NCBI RefSeq assembly: GCF_029893965.1
Contig: NZ_JARXXP010000019.1
Coordinates: 58,665-122,664, forward strand
From: Paenibacillus sp. PastM-3
GTDB taxonomy: Bacteria; Bacillota; Bacilli; Paenibacillales; Paenibacillaceae
Length of the DNA stretch: 64,000 nucleotides
Direction of reading: 5' to 3'
The stretch's first letter is position 1; the number at the start of each line of letters is the position of its first letter. Shown here piece after piece: positions 1 to 9,256 of this stretch. Under the pieces are notes generated by a model. That model searched no databases and was not told the origin of the DNA. It worked only from the letters and a program-made list of their open reading frames with translations. The position numbers were made by a program, and so were the translations under genes.

Positions 1-185
1 CGTGTATTCTCAATTTCAATATTTCCTATATACTCACCTATATATACTGCCGCATCCTGACAATCGCCCAGCAGGTTAATTACAGTAGAGAAGTTTTTTT
101 TGGAAAATTGCTTACTGATCTCCTCAGTTGCCTCATACAGTGTTGTTATTAAATCAAGCATTTGCTTCTGCTGGTATTTCCTCAT
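1..185 (-). CDS. Hypothetical protein, 3'-truncated by window edge
   Basis: An open frame of 61 codons begins at an ATG (183-185), preceded by AGGAG with about 10 bases spacing, and runs off the left edge without a stop. The visible N-terminus (starts MRKYQQKQMLDLI) is charged and looks helical, with no signal peptide or membrane segment. I do not recognise the family. It is transcribed away from the phosphotransferase gene, so the 290 bases between them must hold two divergent promoters. Confidence 0.6.
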   Translation of the reverse strand, partial: MRKYQQKQMLDLITTLYEATEEISKQFSKKNFSTVINLLGDCQDAAVYIGEYIGNIEIENT

Positions 186-477
186 CAAACTTCCACTCCT
201 GTATGAATGTTATGTTCTTCCTCTGCTTTATTTCTGTACACACGGAACTCACTATATTATATAACTTATATCGGTTATAAGCCTCTTTTGATAAATAGTC
301 TGCATAAATCGACAAAATAGACGGAGAAAGCCCCGTAGTAGCTAACTTACGACATATGATCCTCTCGTATGAGACGAATTCAAAGTTTCTTCAAAAACAA
401 ACATAATCAAACTTTACATAATCCCCCTAACAACAGATGTGCTATTGTAATCTCATACATTTGTACGAGGGAGTGAT

Positions 478-1461
478 TTGGCGTTGAATGAACATTTGAG
501 TATCGCGATGGATGCATTAAATGGCTACCCGATAACCTGCAAATCAATAGAATTTATAGCCCAAAGCGGAAATACGATCTATAAGGTCACTGACCTGGAC
601 AAGAATAGTTATAGTCTCCGCTTGCATCGATCTAAAGGGGGTGCCCTTGAAAGCTTTTGGAGCAAGCCGGAAGTGATCCGTTCTGAAATGGTCTGGCTTC
701 AAGCCTTGGCCCTGGAAACAGATTTAACCGTGCCGGCGCCTTATAAGAATAACCACGGGGATTTCATTACGAGTGTGAACGATATTAACTGTACTTTACT
801 AAGATGGGTGGAAGGTGAGCAGAAGCCTTTTATTCCTACAGTAGAGGACGCGGCGGCTATAGGGGAAATGACCGGCAAACTACATCGGCAAGCCTCGAAT
901 TGGAGCATCCCAAGTGCATTTGAACGCCCTTCCTTTGACAGCTCCCGTATATTGCAATCCCTGGACAAGCTCAGAGAGCGATCTGATGCAGGTATGCTTA
1001 ACGCCGATGATTCAGCGCTTCTTCAGCAAGCCGGTCAACGAGTTATTGCAATGATGAACACTATTGAAAGAACCTCCGGCAATTGGGGAATGATTCATGC
1101 GGATTTAATTCCAAATAATCTGGTGTTTCATGGAAAAGGAGTACGGCCGATCGACTTTGGCGCTTGCGGGTTTGGTTACTATTTAGTTGATCTTGGCTGG
1201 ACATTTTCCTATATCCATCCTGCTTTTAGAGACCAGCTTCTTCAATCGTATTCGCAATATTATCCGTTACCGGATAACTATATTGAGTTGTTGGAGGGCT
1301 TTTTTATTGCAGCGCAGCTTGAAACCATGAATTTCTGGCTCGGTCTGCCTGACTGGCAGGAATGGCTGCCTGACCATATTGGTAAATTAGCGGGCAGGGA
1401 GGTTAGTGCGTATATGAACGGTCAATCATTCCTCTTTAGTGGGAAACCTTACTGGGAATAA
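478..1461 (+). CDS. Phosphotransferase, APH/choline-kinase-like
   Basis: A protein of 327 residues with the kinase-like fold signatures of aminoglycoside phosphotransferases and homoserine kinase II. The catalytic loop reads IHADLIPNN (HxDxxxxN) and is followed by the metal-binding IDFGACGFG motif. The start is TTG at 478, chosen because GAGGGAG lies 5-6 bases upstream. The substrate cannot be told: close relatives phosphorylate small alcohols, sugars or antibiotics, and no resistance neighbour is present. It is monocistronic, with a decaying locus downstream on the opposite strand. A shorter start at the TTG two codons later is possible. Confidence 0.8.
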   Translation: MALNEHLSIAMDALNGYPITCKSIEFIAQSGNTIYKVTDLDKNSYSLRLHRSKGGALESFWSKPEVIRSEMVWLQALALETDLTVPAPYKNNHGDFITSVNDINCTLLRWVEGEQKPFIPTVEDAAAIGEMTGKLHRQASNWSIPSAFERPSFDSSRILQSLDKLRERSDAGMLNADDSALLQQAGQRVIAMMNTIERTSGNWGMIHADLIPNNLVFHGKGVRPIDFGACGFGYYLVDLGWTFSYIHPAFRDQLLQSYSQYYPLPDNYIELLEGFFIAAQLETMNFWLGLPDWQEWLPDHIGKLAGREVSAYMNGQSFLFSGKPYWE

Positions 1462-1503
1462 GCTGGCACTTTAGGCAGCCCAAAGTTCCTATGGCCATTT
1501 TTT

Positions 1504-1578
1504 TCATCCAATCCTTTTAATGAATTTAGCAGGAACGCCGCCGGCAATGATGGTCCCATCTCCGATCGTGATCATTTG
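1504..1578 (-). pseudogene. Remnant C-terminus of a hexapeptide-repeat acyltransferase
   Basis: In a frame different from the overlapping helical-repeat pseudogene, this strand encodes ITIGDGTIIAGGVPAKFIKR followed by I, G and a stop at 1504-1506. The AGGVPAKxIK pattern is the usual last turn of left-handed beta-helix O-acetyltransferases. Nothing of the rest of such a gene is visible upstream, so this is an orphan tail, probably left by a recombination that joined two decayed genes. A chance match cannot be excluded because only about 20 residues are available. Confidence 0.4.
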
Positions 1579-2192
1579 CGAGCTCTTTCTTTTGCTTAAT
1601 AAGATTTATCGCATAGCCGTGAATCCGGTCTGACGGTAAATGCTGCAGCATCTCAAAGGCGACGTCGCGTATGGCTTCATTATCACTTTCGGTAAGCTCG
1701 AAAATAAACTGCTCGTCCAGCGGAAAGCGCACCTTTTTAAACGTCCACAGTAGTTCCAGCTTTATTTCCAGATCGGTTTCCCGGACAGCGTATTCCGCTA
1801 ATCTAAGCAGCTCATCTTCTGTAGCGGTCCTTGAATAACGGAGTGCCAGCCCCGGCTGCGGAACCCGCCCTGCCTTTCCTTTGCTGCTTCTACCAGTTCT
1901 TCTACGCATACTCCCCAAGCTGAATAACAATGCTCTTAAACGCAGAAAATCCATCCAGAGACGTTAACCACACACACAGCCATTCCAGGCTTTCCTTTAC
2001 TGCAGGATTGTTGAGGCGGGGGAGTGATCCGAGCAGTGCATTATATTTTCCATATAACGCTTCTCTCGCTTTACTGCTTCCATCAGCAGCAAACAGATAT
2101 AAAAGCTCGCACAACTGACTGAAAAGCCCTATATCCCGATTCTTCTGCATGAATTTGCGGATAATCGCCTTTTCAAAATAGCCTTTATCCAT
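1526..2192 (-). pseudogene. Frameshifted HEAT-like helical-repeat protein
   Basis: Two minus-strand frames overlap at 1902-1954. The first (2192 to 1902, 96 aa) starts MDKGYFEKAIIRKFMQ and has amphipathic helices. The second (1954 to 1526) continues with helical-repeat-like text such as LLRLAEYAVRETD and NEAIRDVAFEMLQHLPSD. Both read as parts of one HEAT/armadillo-type protein, split by a frameshift close to 1902-1920. The last residues (HHCRRRSC) look like noise where the frame runs into the acyltransferase remnant. The product was probably a scaffold or DNA-glycosylase-like repeat protein; no function is assigned. A sequencing error at the shift is the main alternative to true decay. Confidence 0.55.
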
Positions 2193-2202
2193 TTTCTCCC
2201 CA

Positions 2203-2538
2203 TCAATTGCTGACCTCCGGCGGCTGCTCCTCCAGCAAAATAATAGCTTCTCCCCGTTCCTGTCTAATCTGAATATTCTCTTTACCCCAGGAGCACATCA
2301 TGTCAATGATTCTATTGGCTGTAACTCCATATTCCGTTAGGCTATATTCGACTTTGCTGATAGACAATTCGAGCTCACGAAGCTGCTGGATCAGCACCTT
2401 TTGCGAAATACCTGTAATACTGTGCTGTAGCTCGCTGGTTCTCTTTGTGCCGGACATCAGTAAACATATGATCAACGCTTTCCATTTGCCGCCGATAATC
2501 TCCAGAGTCGCCTCTATGCCCAGATGATATTGCTTCAT
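2203..2538 (-). CDS. HxlR-family transcriptional regulator with internal deletion
   Basis: The frame from the ATG at 2536-2538 (MKQYHLGIEATLEIIGGKWK) is a clear HxlR/MarR-like winged-helix regulator: IGGKWKALI, then GISQKVLIQQLRELE, then KVEYSLTEYG. The usual family text between RELE and KVEYSL, about 15 residues that form the beta-hairpin wing (DGIV...PPKVEYSL), is missing and replaced by LSIS. The upstream frame extension to 2691 has no HxlR features; the GGATGGGGTG about 7 bases before 2538 supports the internal start. It stands divergent to a damaged NAD(P)H oxidoreductase, the usual partner of such regulators. Likely a non-functional or altered regulator. Confidence 0.65.
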   Translation of the reverse strand: MKQYHLGIEATLEIIGGKWKALIICLLMSGTKRTSELQHSITGISQKVLIQQLRELELSISKVEYSLTEYGVTANRIIDMMCSWGKENIQIRQERGEAIILLEEQPPEVSN

Positions 2539-2723
2539 ATAATAACACCCCATCCATGCTGATCTATCAAGCCAGATAAAAGATTTATTATCGCATTCCG
2601 TGTCAGGCCGAGTCCAGTACACACTTTGAGGTAACCATCTTACTTTATTGTGTGTATTTTCATTTGCCAAAGCCTGCAACATAATGATCATATCAACTAT
2701 ACGGGGTTAAAGGAGAATTCAAA

Positions 2724-3135
2724 ATGAAGACACTGGTGATTCTGGCACATCCTAATCTTGAGGGTTCAAGGGTAAACCTGAGATGGAAAGAAGAGCTGCT
2801 ACTATATCCAGACGATGTTACCCTTCACGAGCTTTTCAAAAAGTGTCCTGACTGGAGCATTGATGTTCCAGCCGAGCAACAACGATTAGAGGCACATGAC
2901 CATATTGTCTTTCAATTCCCGCTGTATCGGTACAGCTATCCGCCCTTATTGAAGAAATGGTTTGATGATGTCTTCACTCATGGATGGGCTTACGGATCAA
3001 CAGGAGACCGGCTGAAAGGGAAAAAGCTGGGCCTCGCCATGTCCATCGGGGATAAGCAGGAATTATCTGCCTGAGGGCTCCGTTTCTTTTACCGTGGATC
3101 AGGTGACAACGCCTTTCAAAGCCAGCACAAAATGA
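2724..3135 (+). pseudogene. NAD(P)H dehydrogenase (quinone)/flavodoxin-fold, frameshifted and truncated
   Basis: The first 116 codons (MKTLVILAHPNLEGSRVN) match the YwrO/KefF-type NAD(P)H oxidoreductase family: LVILAHP phosphate loop, HIVFQFPLYRYSYPPLLKKW, and KGKKLGLAMSIGD. The frame then ends early at 3072-3074. The neighbouring frame continues the family text (NYLPEGSVSFTVDQVTTPFK) to a stop at 3133-3135, so a single-base shift lies near 3055-3065. The family usually runs about 175 residues, so the last 40 or so are also lost. The start has GGAG upstream. Together with the clipped HxlR gene this is a dead regulator/enzyme pair. Confidence 0.7.
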
Positions 3136-3232
3136 TACAAGCTCAAGCCTATATAATCTCCCGTATCTGCATGTGCGTATTATATTGAACAGGGTTGGGT
3201 ATAGATCCTGCCTTTGTATGCGGGAACAAATC

Positions 3233-5071
3233 CTAATACTCTTCTTCCTCATATTCCGTTTGTTCACTCTTCTCCACAGACGTTATTTTTTCCACTGTCC
3301 ATCCCCATGCGTTTTTCTTCTTGTTGAACCTTCTCTTTTGGATATAATCGACCTTGTCATCATTTTGAATGTTGTGTTCCTCTACCAATTTAGGAGAGAT
3401 AAATGCATCATTTACAAATGCAAATGGCTTCGTGTATTCCTTATCAACATAACCGCTCCCGGTTTGAACAAAATTAGATAGAAATGTTTCATCCCCCGGT
3501 GCAAGCTTATAAAGCTTAAATAAATTCGGTCGCTTTTTATCTTCAACCATTCTTACTTTTAGAGCTTCATCGGTTATCCAATGATGCGTTTCTTTAATGG
3601 AATCCATGTAGAAATATCCATCTTTTATCATTGAAAGACTGCTATTTCCCAGGTATGCAAAATTGACTACACCTTTATCTTTATTGATATAGGTAACAAA
3701 AATATTGGTAAACGGAAGCGTTCGATATAGGATTTCTTCAGCTTGGTCAGCGAATTCTTTCAGGTCATCTCTACTTTTAGCCGGCTTCGCTTCAAGATAC
3801 CAGCTTTCACTTTTCCATTTTTCAAGCTGCTGAGATATTTTTCCCCATTTCTTCATTCGAGTTGAGATCAATTCATCCAATTCAAATTTTGCATGTGAAG
3901 ACATCTTTTTCTCCACAAGAATCGGGATGATTTTTTCTTGTAAGCCAACTATCATTTCTGGTTTAGACTTACACAGTAATCCTGCACATAAGCAATTGAA
4001 TTTTTCATCATCATTTCCAAGTTCACTAATTAAATCCCACACCCAGAAGTCCTTGCTTTTCGTTCTTGCAAATGAAGTAACAGTTTCAAGGGCTTCATCT
4101 TTTCGGTTCACTTTTATCAATAATTTCGCTTTATAATACAGGAGCCATTCAAACGAAGGATTTTTTCGTATATGTATATTCAGGACATCGATCATGGAAT
4201 GCAGCCTTTGTTCCGTTACCATATAAAGATCCAATGATAACAGCTTCTTTGCATGAAAATTCAGAACAAATTCTGCCAATGGCCTAACTTCTACACTCTC
4301 GCCATTATTATTAGTAAAGTTAGTCTTCTGAAGATCTCCCCGGTCAAACCAATCGAATCCAATGATATCCATAAACAGGAGGTAATTAGCATCATTTAAT
4401 CTCCCGATCATTTCCTTAATTAGGAAACGCGATGCGGAAGATTTACTATTCACATACAGCCCTCTGTTCTCAATAAACTTCGCTTCATGGCCACAAAACC
4501 TCAACAACTCTGGAAAAACGTTATTAGCAAACAGTTCTCCTTTCATGATTACCCTTCGAATGGACCACAAAATTGAATTGACTAACATTTTCTTTGAATC
4601 GTCAGTTGTAGACTCATTGAAAAAACAGCTTTCAAAAGATAGCACTGCATTATCATTCAAAATTCTTAAATTGTTGCTGTACCGGTCCACATTTCCTTCA
4701 GAAATTTTCAAATAATCATACATAATCCAGCCAAAAGTGATTACTGCATCTTCATTGTCTTGATTGGCTTTAAGATACGGAAGGATTACTTGGAATGCCT
4801 CTTGCAGCTTCTCCATTTTCCTCAGCTTCTTTGCTTCATCAATGGGGTCTTGATCCAGTTTCCCGCCGTTGCGCTGGACCTTCTCAGTTATTTTTCTTAA
4901 CTCCATTAGTATTTCAGTTATTTCACTATCTTCTTTATTTAGTTTTAATTGCTGCACAAAAAGACTTTCATCGATCCGCTGGTTAGCGAAGTCTTGCAAC
5001 AATTTGAATTTCACAAAGTACTTGGTGCAAATTTGATACAAGTCATCGTTATGGTTTTTTGTTGTGTACAT
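3233..5071 (-). CDS. Large helical (TPR-like) protein with C-terminal OB/cold-shock-like domains
   Basis: A 612-residue protein with AT-rich codon use. The first two thirds are charged helices of TPR-like character (for example EWLLYYKAKLLIKVNRKDEA). From about residue 465 the text turns to beta strands: NIFVTYINKDKGVVNFAYLG, then a second module (TKPFAFVNDAFISPKLV, then RRFNKKKNAWGWTVEKI) that reads like a cold-shock/S1 OB fold. The tail is acidic (EYEEEEY). The start at 5071 has GGAGGTG 5 bases upstream and lies 12 bases after the helicase gene, so the two form one operon. I recall similar OB modules (DUF7017) described in TOTE-type conflict systems; that link is inference. It is likely the nucleic-acid sensor or adaptor of the helicase. 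Confidence 0.6.
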   Translation of the reverse strand: MYTTKNHNDDLYQICTKYFVKFKLLQDFANQRIDESLFVQQLKLNKEDSEITEILMELRKITEKVQRNGGKLDQDPIDEAKKLRKMEKLQEAFQVILPYLKANQDNEDAVITFGWIMYDYLKISEGNVDRYSNNLRILNDNAVLSFESCFFNESTTDDSKKMLVNSILWSIRRVIMKGELFANNVFPELLRFCGHEAKFIENRGLYVNSKSSASRFLIKEMIGRLNDANYLLFMDIIGFDWFDRGDLQKTNFTNNNGESVEVRPLAEFVLNFHAKKLLSLDLYMVTEQRLHSMIDVLNIHIRKNPSFEWLLYYKAKLLIKVNRKDEALETVTSFARTKSKDFWVWDLISELGNDDEKFNCLCAGLLCKSKPEMIVGLQEKIIPILVEKKMSSHAKFELDELISTRMKKWGKISQQLEKWKSESWYLEAKPAKSRDDLKEFADQAEEILYRTLPFTNIFVTYINKDKGVVNFAYLGNSSLSMIKDGYFYMDSIKETHHWITDEALKVRMVEDKKRPNLFKLYKLAPGDETFLSNFVQTGSGYVDKEYTKPFAFVNDAFISPKLVEEHNIQNDDKVDYIQKRRFNKKKNAWGWTVEKITSVEKSEQTEYEEEEY

Positions 5072-5083
5072 TTTGCACCTCCA

Positions 5084-7936
5084 TTAGTCTAAACCATAAA
5101 CTTCCTTTATCAACTCAACGATTTTTGAGAAAAGTTCCTTACTTCCCTCAATGTAAATGAATTTAGAAATCATTCCATCACCGTTATACCAAAGCTGGAC
5201 ATCGACATTATTATTTCGACTCACTAAATGTAATAACAAATTCCATTCATGATGACCCGAAACCTTCATTTGAATCTCATCTTTTTCTAAAATACCAGCA
5301 AGCTCTTGCATATACGGTTTCATAACGCCAATTTCACTAGAGACATCCTTTCGAGCTGGTTGCAGTAATGGCAAAATCATTCCAAAATCCTCTTCTTGGC
5401 CGGACTTCAATCTTGGAATCTTCATTTCACCTTTCCCATTATAGTCGAAGAACAATTCAACTTTTCGGTTATTCATCTCCAGAGTGACAATTTCCAAATA
5501 ATTTTTCGGGGCTATATTTAAGATAGTTGCCACACCTGACAACTTCGTTTCCAAATAGTTTTGAAGCTGTTCGGTAGAAGTTTGTTCCCCATTGGTGAGT
5601 GACAAAATGTAGTTCTTTTTATTTGGAGTGCTTACAGATGATGACTCACAAAATTCCGTTTTCAAAAAAGGAGAGATGGGTTTCCAATTAATCAGACGAA
5701 CATGATTTAATCCGCTCGATATCCCTGTATAAATCCATTTGAAATATTCCTTATTCGTTCTGCCTCGATTTTCTTCCTGGTTGGTATTAAAGAACACCGT
5801 TTCAAACGAATAAGCCATTGCCTTATTCACTGTCATCGCCCAACCAAACTTTACTCTCGCAACATTTAAAAGCTTAAAATATTCGCTTGTTGGTACTTTT
5901 AATTTTTCCAGCACTCGATCTCTGTATGTTTTCTCAAAACAAGTCAACTTCCGTTTGTCTTTGGAATCCCGGTAAAGTCCTTTCCCGTCTTTTTCAATTA
6001 TCGTATATTGGTCAGGATGTTGTAACATTTCTTGATATTCGGTGCTACCTTCATATGGTTCGTTCTTAAAAGCAGCCTCTTCATAGCTAGATAAAACCAT
6101 TTGATACGCAATCATCTCGTTTTTTTCCAGCTCATTCTTATTAGCTTTCAAGTAATTGTCAAATACAAGCGTTTCAATGATACATCCGTCTTGGAGCTTG
6201 ATTTGGCAAGGAATAAATCGCAGTATTACTTTTTCGCCTTTAATGACCATAGCTTTTTCGATTATACGGTCATGATCAACAGTGATCACTTCGCCAAAAT
6301 AACCATTGTCCACCCTTCTAGGTTCCACAAAAGAAAAAGGTTGTTCCATACTATCAAATGGCGAGATATCGTTTTCCACCAAAGCCGGCCGATAAGCGTG
6401 AATGGTTGTGTTAAAGACTACATAATCCTTTGCTGCTATTTCTCGACCATTTTTAATAAGATGCTTTTTTATCCAAGTATTCACTTTATTTGCTTGCTCA
6501 TTGGAAAAAACCAGAATCTTACTGCTATTTGGACTTAAATAGGCTTCCTTCAACACCTCTGTTTGGTCTTTCTTCTCACAAACGGTAATCTCTTCGCTTG
6601 AATACACAAATAGCTCATTGTATCGGTCAGCCCGTATATTCTTTGAAATCTTATTGCATACTTTAATGATTTCAGAGCTCCCTTCATGATCCGGCAACTC
6701 GATTTTCCCTATCTCTGAAGAAATATTCCGGCTAGCAAGAAGCGCTTCCAAGTATTCTGGATTAACTGCATTTTCAGTGTTCGACCCGTAACTCAGCTTA
6801 TTTCTGTCTCCAATGAAAATAACCTTTCGCTCGGGATTAGACTCGAAATCAAGATAACTTAACACATCATCTAACAAATCCCCGGAACCGAATTGTAGCA
6901 CGTCTGAATCAAAACTCGAATTCGTAATCAGTTGACTATCATCGATAATGTACAAGGCCTTATTTTGACCATGGATTTCATCATGTCCCTTTAAAGGAAT
7001 ATTCTTTTTGTAAAATTCATCGATTGTTTCACCCTTGAAATCATATACAGAATTAAATAGTGAATCCACTTCCTCTAGTTCGGGATTGTTTCTCAGCATC
7101 TTCCTTCTCAACCGATTAGAGTAAGCAAATACTGGAGCATCATTAAAACCTAAATCAAAGGCGATTTCTCGAATATCTGGAATGAGTGCAGTCTTACCAC
7201 ATCTCGTATTACCTGTCAGGGTCATAACTTTGCTGTCAGATGTTAGGAACTCCCGGATTTGCTGTAGATAATTGCTATTTTTAGTTCGTCCTTCAACAGG
7301 AAATTCTTGTAACTCCGGTTCAAATTGAATATCGGAGTGGTATTTATCCGCAGCAAATAAAGTCTCTGTAAACGTTTGTCTTCCCTTTTCCGACAGATAA
7401 TTCAGATCCTCATCAACCAGCACATCAATTATGTCGACAATTTTGTTGAGATAATGGGTTGAATCAACAATCGAAAAACTGATTTGGAGCTGTCTTGGAA
7501 TCCTACCAACCACTTCTACTTTATCCTGGAAGCAAACTACAGTAGATATAGACTTACGATCAAAGTCGTATAATCGAAATTTAAGTTCATCAATCAGCTT
7601 CATCCGTTGCTTGCCAAGTTGACTAAATGGATTCGGAGCGCTGCCTCCTTTAACAGTTACCTCACCATTTAACGTCCATCTACCAAATCTGAAGTTTTCC
7701 TCAGACGGAAGCTCTAGTGTCCCGCTATAATCTTTGAAATCAATAATAATAATTTGGTTTTCAGTAACCAACAAGCAGTCTATTTGCAAATCTTCTCGCA
7801 CAATACACTCTGGCATTCCAAGTAAAATACCGTCCCACTGTCTTTGCTCAAACACTTTAGATAACTCAACCGATATTTTTCTGAAAAATTCGTTTTCGTA
7901 CGATTTTGAGGATTTGCCCTTGCGAACCTCTAACAT
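5084..7936 (-). CDS. NERD-domain nuclease fused to superfamily-1 helicase
   Basis: A 950-residue protein. Residues about 10-130 are a NERD (nuclease-related) domain: QIDCLLVTENQIIIIDFKD gives the D53...D66-x-K68 pattern of PD-(D/E)xK nucleases. A helicase follows with Walker A TGNTRCGKT (about 241-249), Walker B LYIIDDSQLI, motif III VIFIGDRNKLS, and late motifs KFGWAMTVNKAMAYSFE and WIYTGISSGLNHVRL as in UvrD-like/DUF2075 enzymes. About 200 C-terminal residues are unassigned. The start has GGGAGG about 9 bases upstream. It is the first gene of a two-gene operon, and its low GC beside mid-GC neighbours suggests acquisition. Probable ATP-driven nucleic-acid degradation, most likely antiphage; this role is inference. 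Confidence 0.75.
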   Translation of the reverse strand: MLEVRKGKSSKSYENEFFRKISVELSKVFEQRQWDGILLGMPECIVREDLQIDCLLVTENQIIIIDFKDYSGTLELPSEENFRFGRWTLNGEVTVKGGSAPNPFSQLGKQRMKLIDELKFRLYDFDRKSISTVVCFQDKVEVVGRIPRQLQISFSIVDSTHYLNKIVDIIDVLVDEDLNYLSEKGRQTFTETLFAADKYHSDIQFEPELQEFPVEGRTKNSNYLQQIREFLTSDSKVMTLTGNTRCGKTALIPDIREIAFDLGFNDAPVFAYSNRLRRKMLRNNPELEEVDSLFNSVYDFKGETIDEFYKKNIPLKGHDEIHGQNKALYIIDDSQLITNSSFDSDVLQFGSGDLLDDVLSYLDFESNPERKVIFIGDRNKLSYGSNTENAVNPEYLEALLASRNISSEIGKIELPDHEGSSEIIKVCNKISKNIRADRYNELFVYSSEEITVCEKKDQTEVLKEAYLSPNSSKILVFSNEQANKVNTWIKKHLIKNGREIAAKDYVVFNTTIHAYRPALVENDISPFDSMEQPFSFVEPRRVDNGYFGEVITVDHDRIIEKAMVIKGEKVILRFIPCQIKLQDGCIIETLVFDNYLKANKNELEKNEMIAYQMVLSSYEEAAFKNEPYEGSTEYQEMLQHPDQYTIIEKDGKGLYRDSKDKRKLTCFEKTYRDRVLEKLKVPTSEYFKLLNVARVKFGWAMTVNKAMAYSFETVFFNTNQEENRGRTNKEYFKWIYTGISSGLNHVRLINWKPISPFLKTEFCESSSVSTPNKKNYILSLTNGEQTSTEQLQNYLETKLSGVATILNIAPKNYLEIVTLEMNNRKVELFFDYNGKGEMKIPRLKSGQEEDFGMILPLLQPARKDVSSEIGVMKPYMQELAGILEKDEIQMKVSGHHEWNLLLHLVSRNNNVDVQLWYNGDGMISKFIYIEGSKELFSKIVELIKEVYGLD

Positions 7937-8079
7937 ATCATTCTGCCTCCCTATAATGTTCCTTCCTTGATGAATCCATTCTTTAACAATACCTTCTTTG
8001 AAGTCTTATTTAAAGGTATCACTTCTGCCTGCATATTGCTGAAAGGTAATTAGAAATTGCTTTTTCCTGTATTACATCG

Positions 8080-8108
8080 AAAAAAAGCGGGAGCATTAGC
8101 GCTCCCGC
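8080..8108 (-). terminator. Intrinsic terminator of the araC-type gene
   Basis: GCGGGAGC and GCTCCCGC form an 8-bp perfect stem with a 6-base loop. Read on the minus strand it is followed by a run of seven T. It lies 46 bases after the stop of the AraC-family gene and just ahead of the NERD-helicase operon, which it insulates. Confidence 0.85.
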
Positions 8109-8153
8109 AATGAATCACATAGCCTCTGGTCTAGAGTGCCATTCCTATTGTGC

Positions 8154-9041
8154 TTAATTCCTCGTGCTTTCGATTCGTCTTATGTTCTCAGTGTCCCGGG
8201 CCGGAGATGAACCGAAGAAGCGGGAGTACTCGCGATTGAACTGTGAGGGACTTTGGTAGCCAACATGATATGCGGCACTGGCTACTGGATAGCCCTCAAA
8301 TGCAATAAGGTTCCTGGCCTCCAAAAGCCTTAATTGCTTTTGAAATTGAATAGGGCTTAAACCCGTTGCCCTTTTAAACTGACGGTGAAAGGTATTGATA
8401 GCCATCCCGGCTTTTGATGCCATCTCGCTGATGTCTAGTGGCCTCATAAAATTAATGCGAACCCAATTTACAATTTGGGAAATTTTAGATAGATTACTTT
8501 CCTGCAGACCCAATTGCCTCAGATACCATCCTTGCGGTCCCGTCAGAACACGATAAAGAATCTCGCGCTCATAGGCTGGTGCAAGGGCTGGAATATCTCT
8601 CGGAGTTTTCAATAACCGCAATAAGCGCAGCCATGCCTCCATACATTCAATATCCATTTCACAAGCTGCGAAATGCCCGGAAGCAGTCGGTAACAGATTT
8701 TCAGGAAGATCTCTTAACAAACTCTGAAGAACGCTCTGATTCAGCTTGAGACCCAGTGACAGGTAAGGACGGCCATAACGGTCCGGATGTACACTCGCCA
8801 TTGCAGGAACATGCATCGGTAACACGTAATAGGATGGCCCTTCCAGGTCAGTGCTGCGCTCCCCGATTGAAAGAATCTTAGTTCCTTGAACCGTAAAACC
8901 AATCATCGGCTCGTAGAGCGCTGCGAGTTGATGAGCGGGAATGTCTCCCTTAATCATACTCAGCCCCGGTACTCCGGTTTCAATCTGCCGGGTGCCTGCG
9001 TCTTTCATCAGATCCATTATTTCATTAAGGACGTTATTCAT
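8154..9041 (-). CDS. AraC-family transcriptional regulator
   Basis: 295 residues. The N-terminal half (GLSMIKGDIPAHQLAALYEPMI region, about 25-150) matches the AraC-type N-terminal ligand-sensing domain found with oxidoreductase genes. The C-terminal 100 residues carry two HTH motifs (ISEMASKAGMAINTFHRQFK and VASAAYHVGYQSPSQFNREY, then SRFFG), the standard AraC/XylS DNA-binding pair. It is divergent from an SDR gene 215 bases away, which it probably controls from the shared intergenic region. It ends at a strong terminator. Ligand unknown. Confidence 0.88.
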   Translation of the reverse strand: MNNVLNEIMDLMKDAGTRQIETGVPGLSMIKGDIPAHQLAALYEPMIGFTVQGTKILSIGERSTDLEGPSYYVLPMHVPAMASVHPDRYGRPYLSLGLKLNQSVLQSLLRDLPENLLPTASGHFAACEMDIECMEAWLRLLRLLKTPRDIPALAPAYEREILYRVLTGPQGWYLRQLGLQESNLSKISQIVNWVRINFMRPLDISEMASKAGMAINTFHRQFKRATGLSPIQFQKQLRLLEARNLIAFEGYPVASAAYHVGYQSPSQFNREYSRFFGSSPARDTENIRRIESTRN

Positions 9042-9256
9042 GCACTTAGTTTATCACACGACTTCTTACCTCTCAACACAGCGTTGAAAACTCCGGAATT
9101 TTTGTGCTACTCAGATGTAAAACATCAAGGATAATTCGGGAAATCAACAATCATCGTGGTGTTATTAGGCAATCAAAAGGCATTTTCAGGTCTGTTTTAT
9201 TGCAACAGATGCGACTAAAATTAAAGCCAGATCAAACATAAAACAAGGAGGATCTT

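Noticed and set aside
741..968. Antisense frame inside the phosphotransferase gene
   Set aside because: It has no ribosome site, and the plus strand has full kinase motifs.
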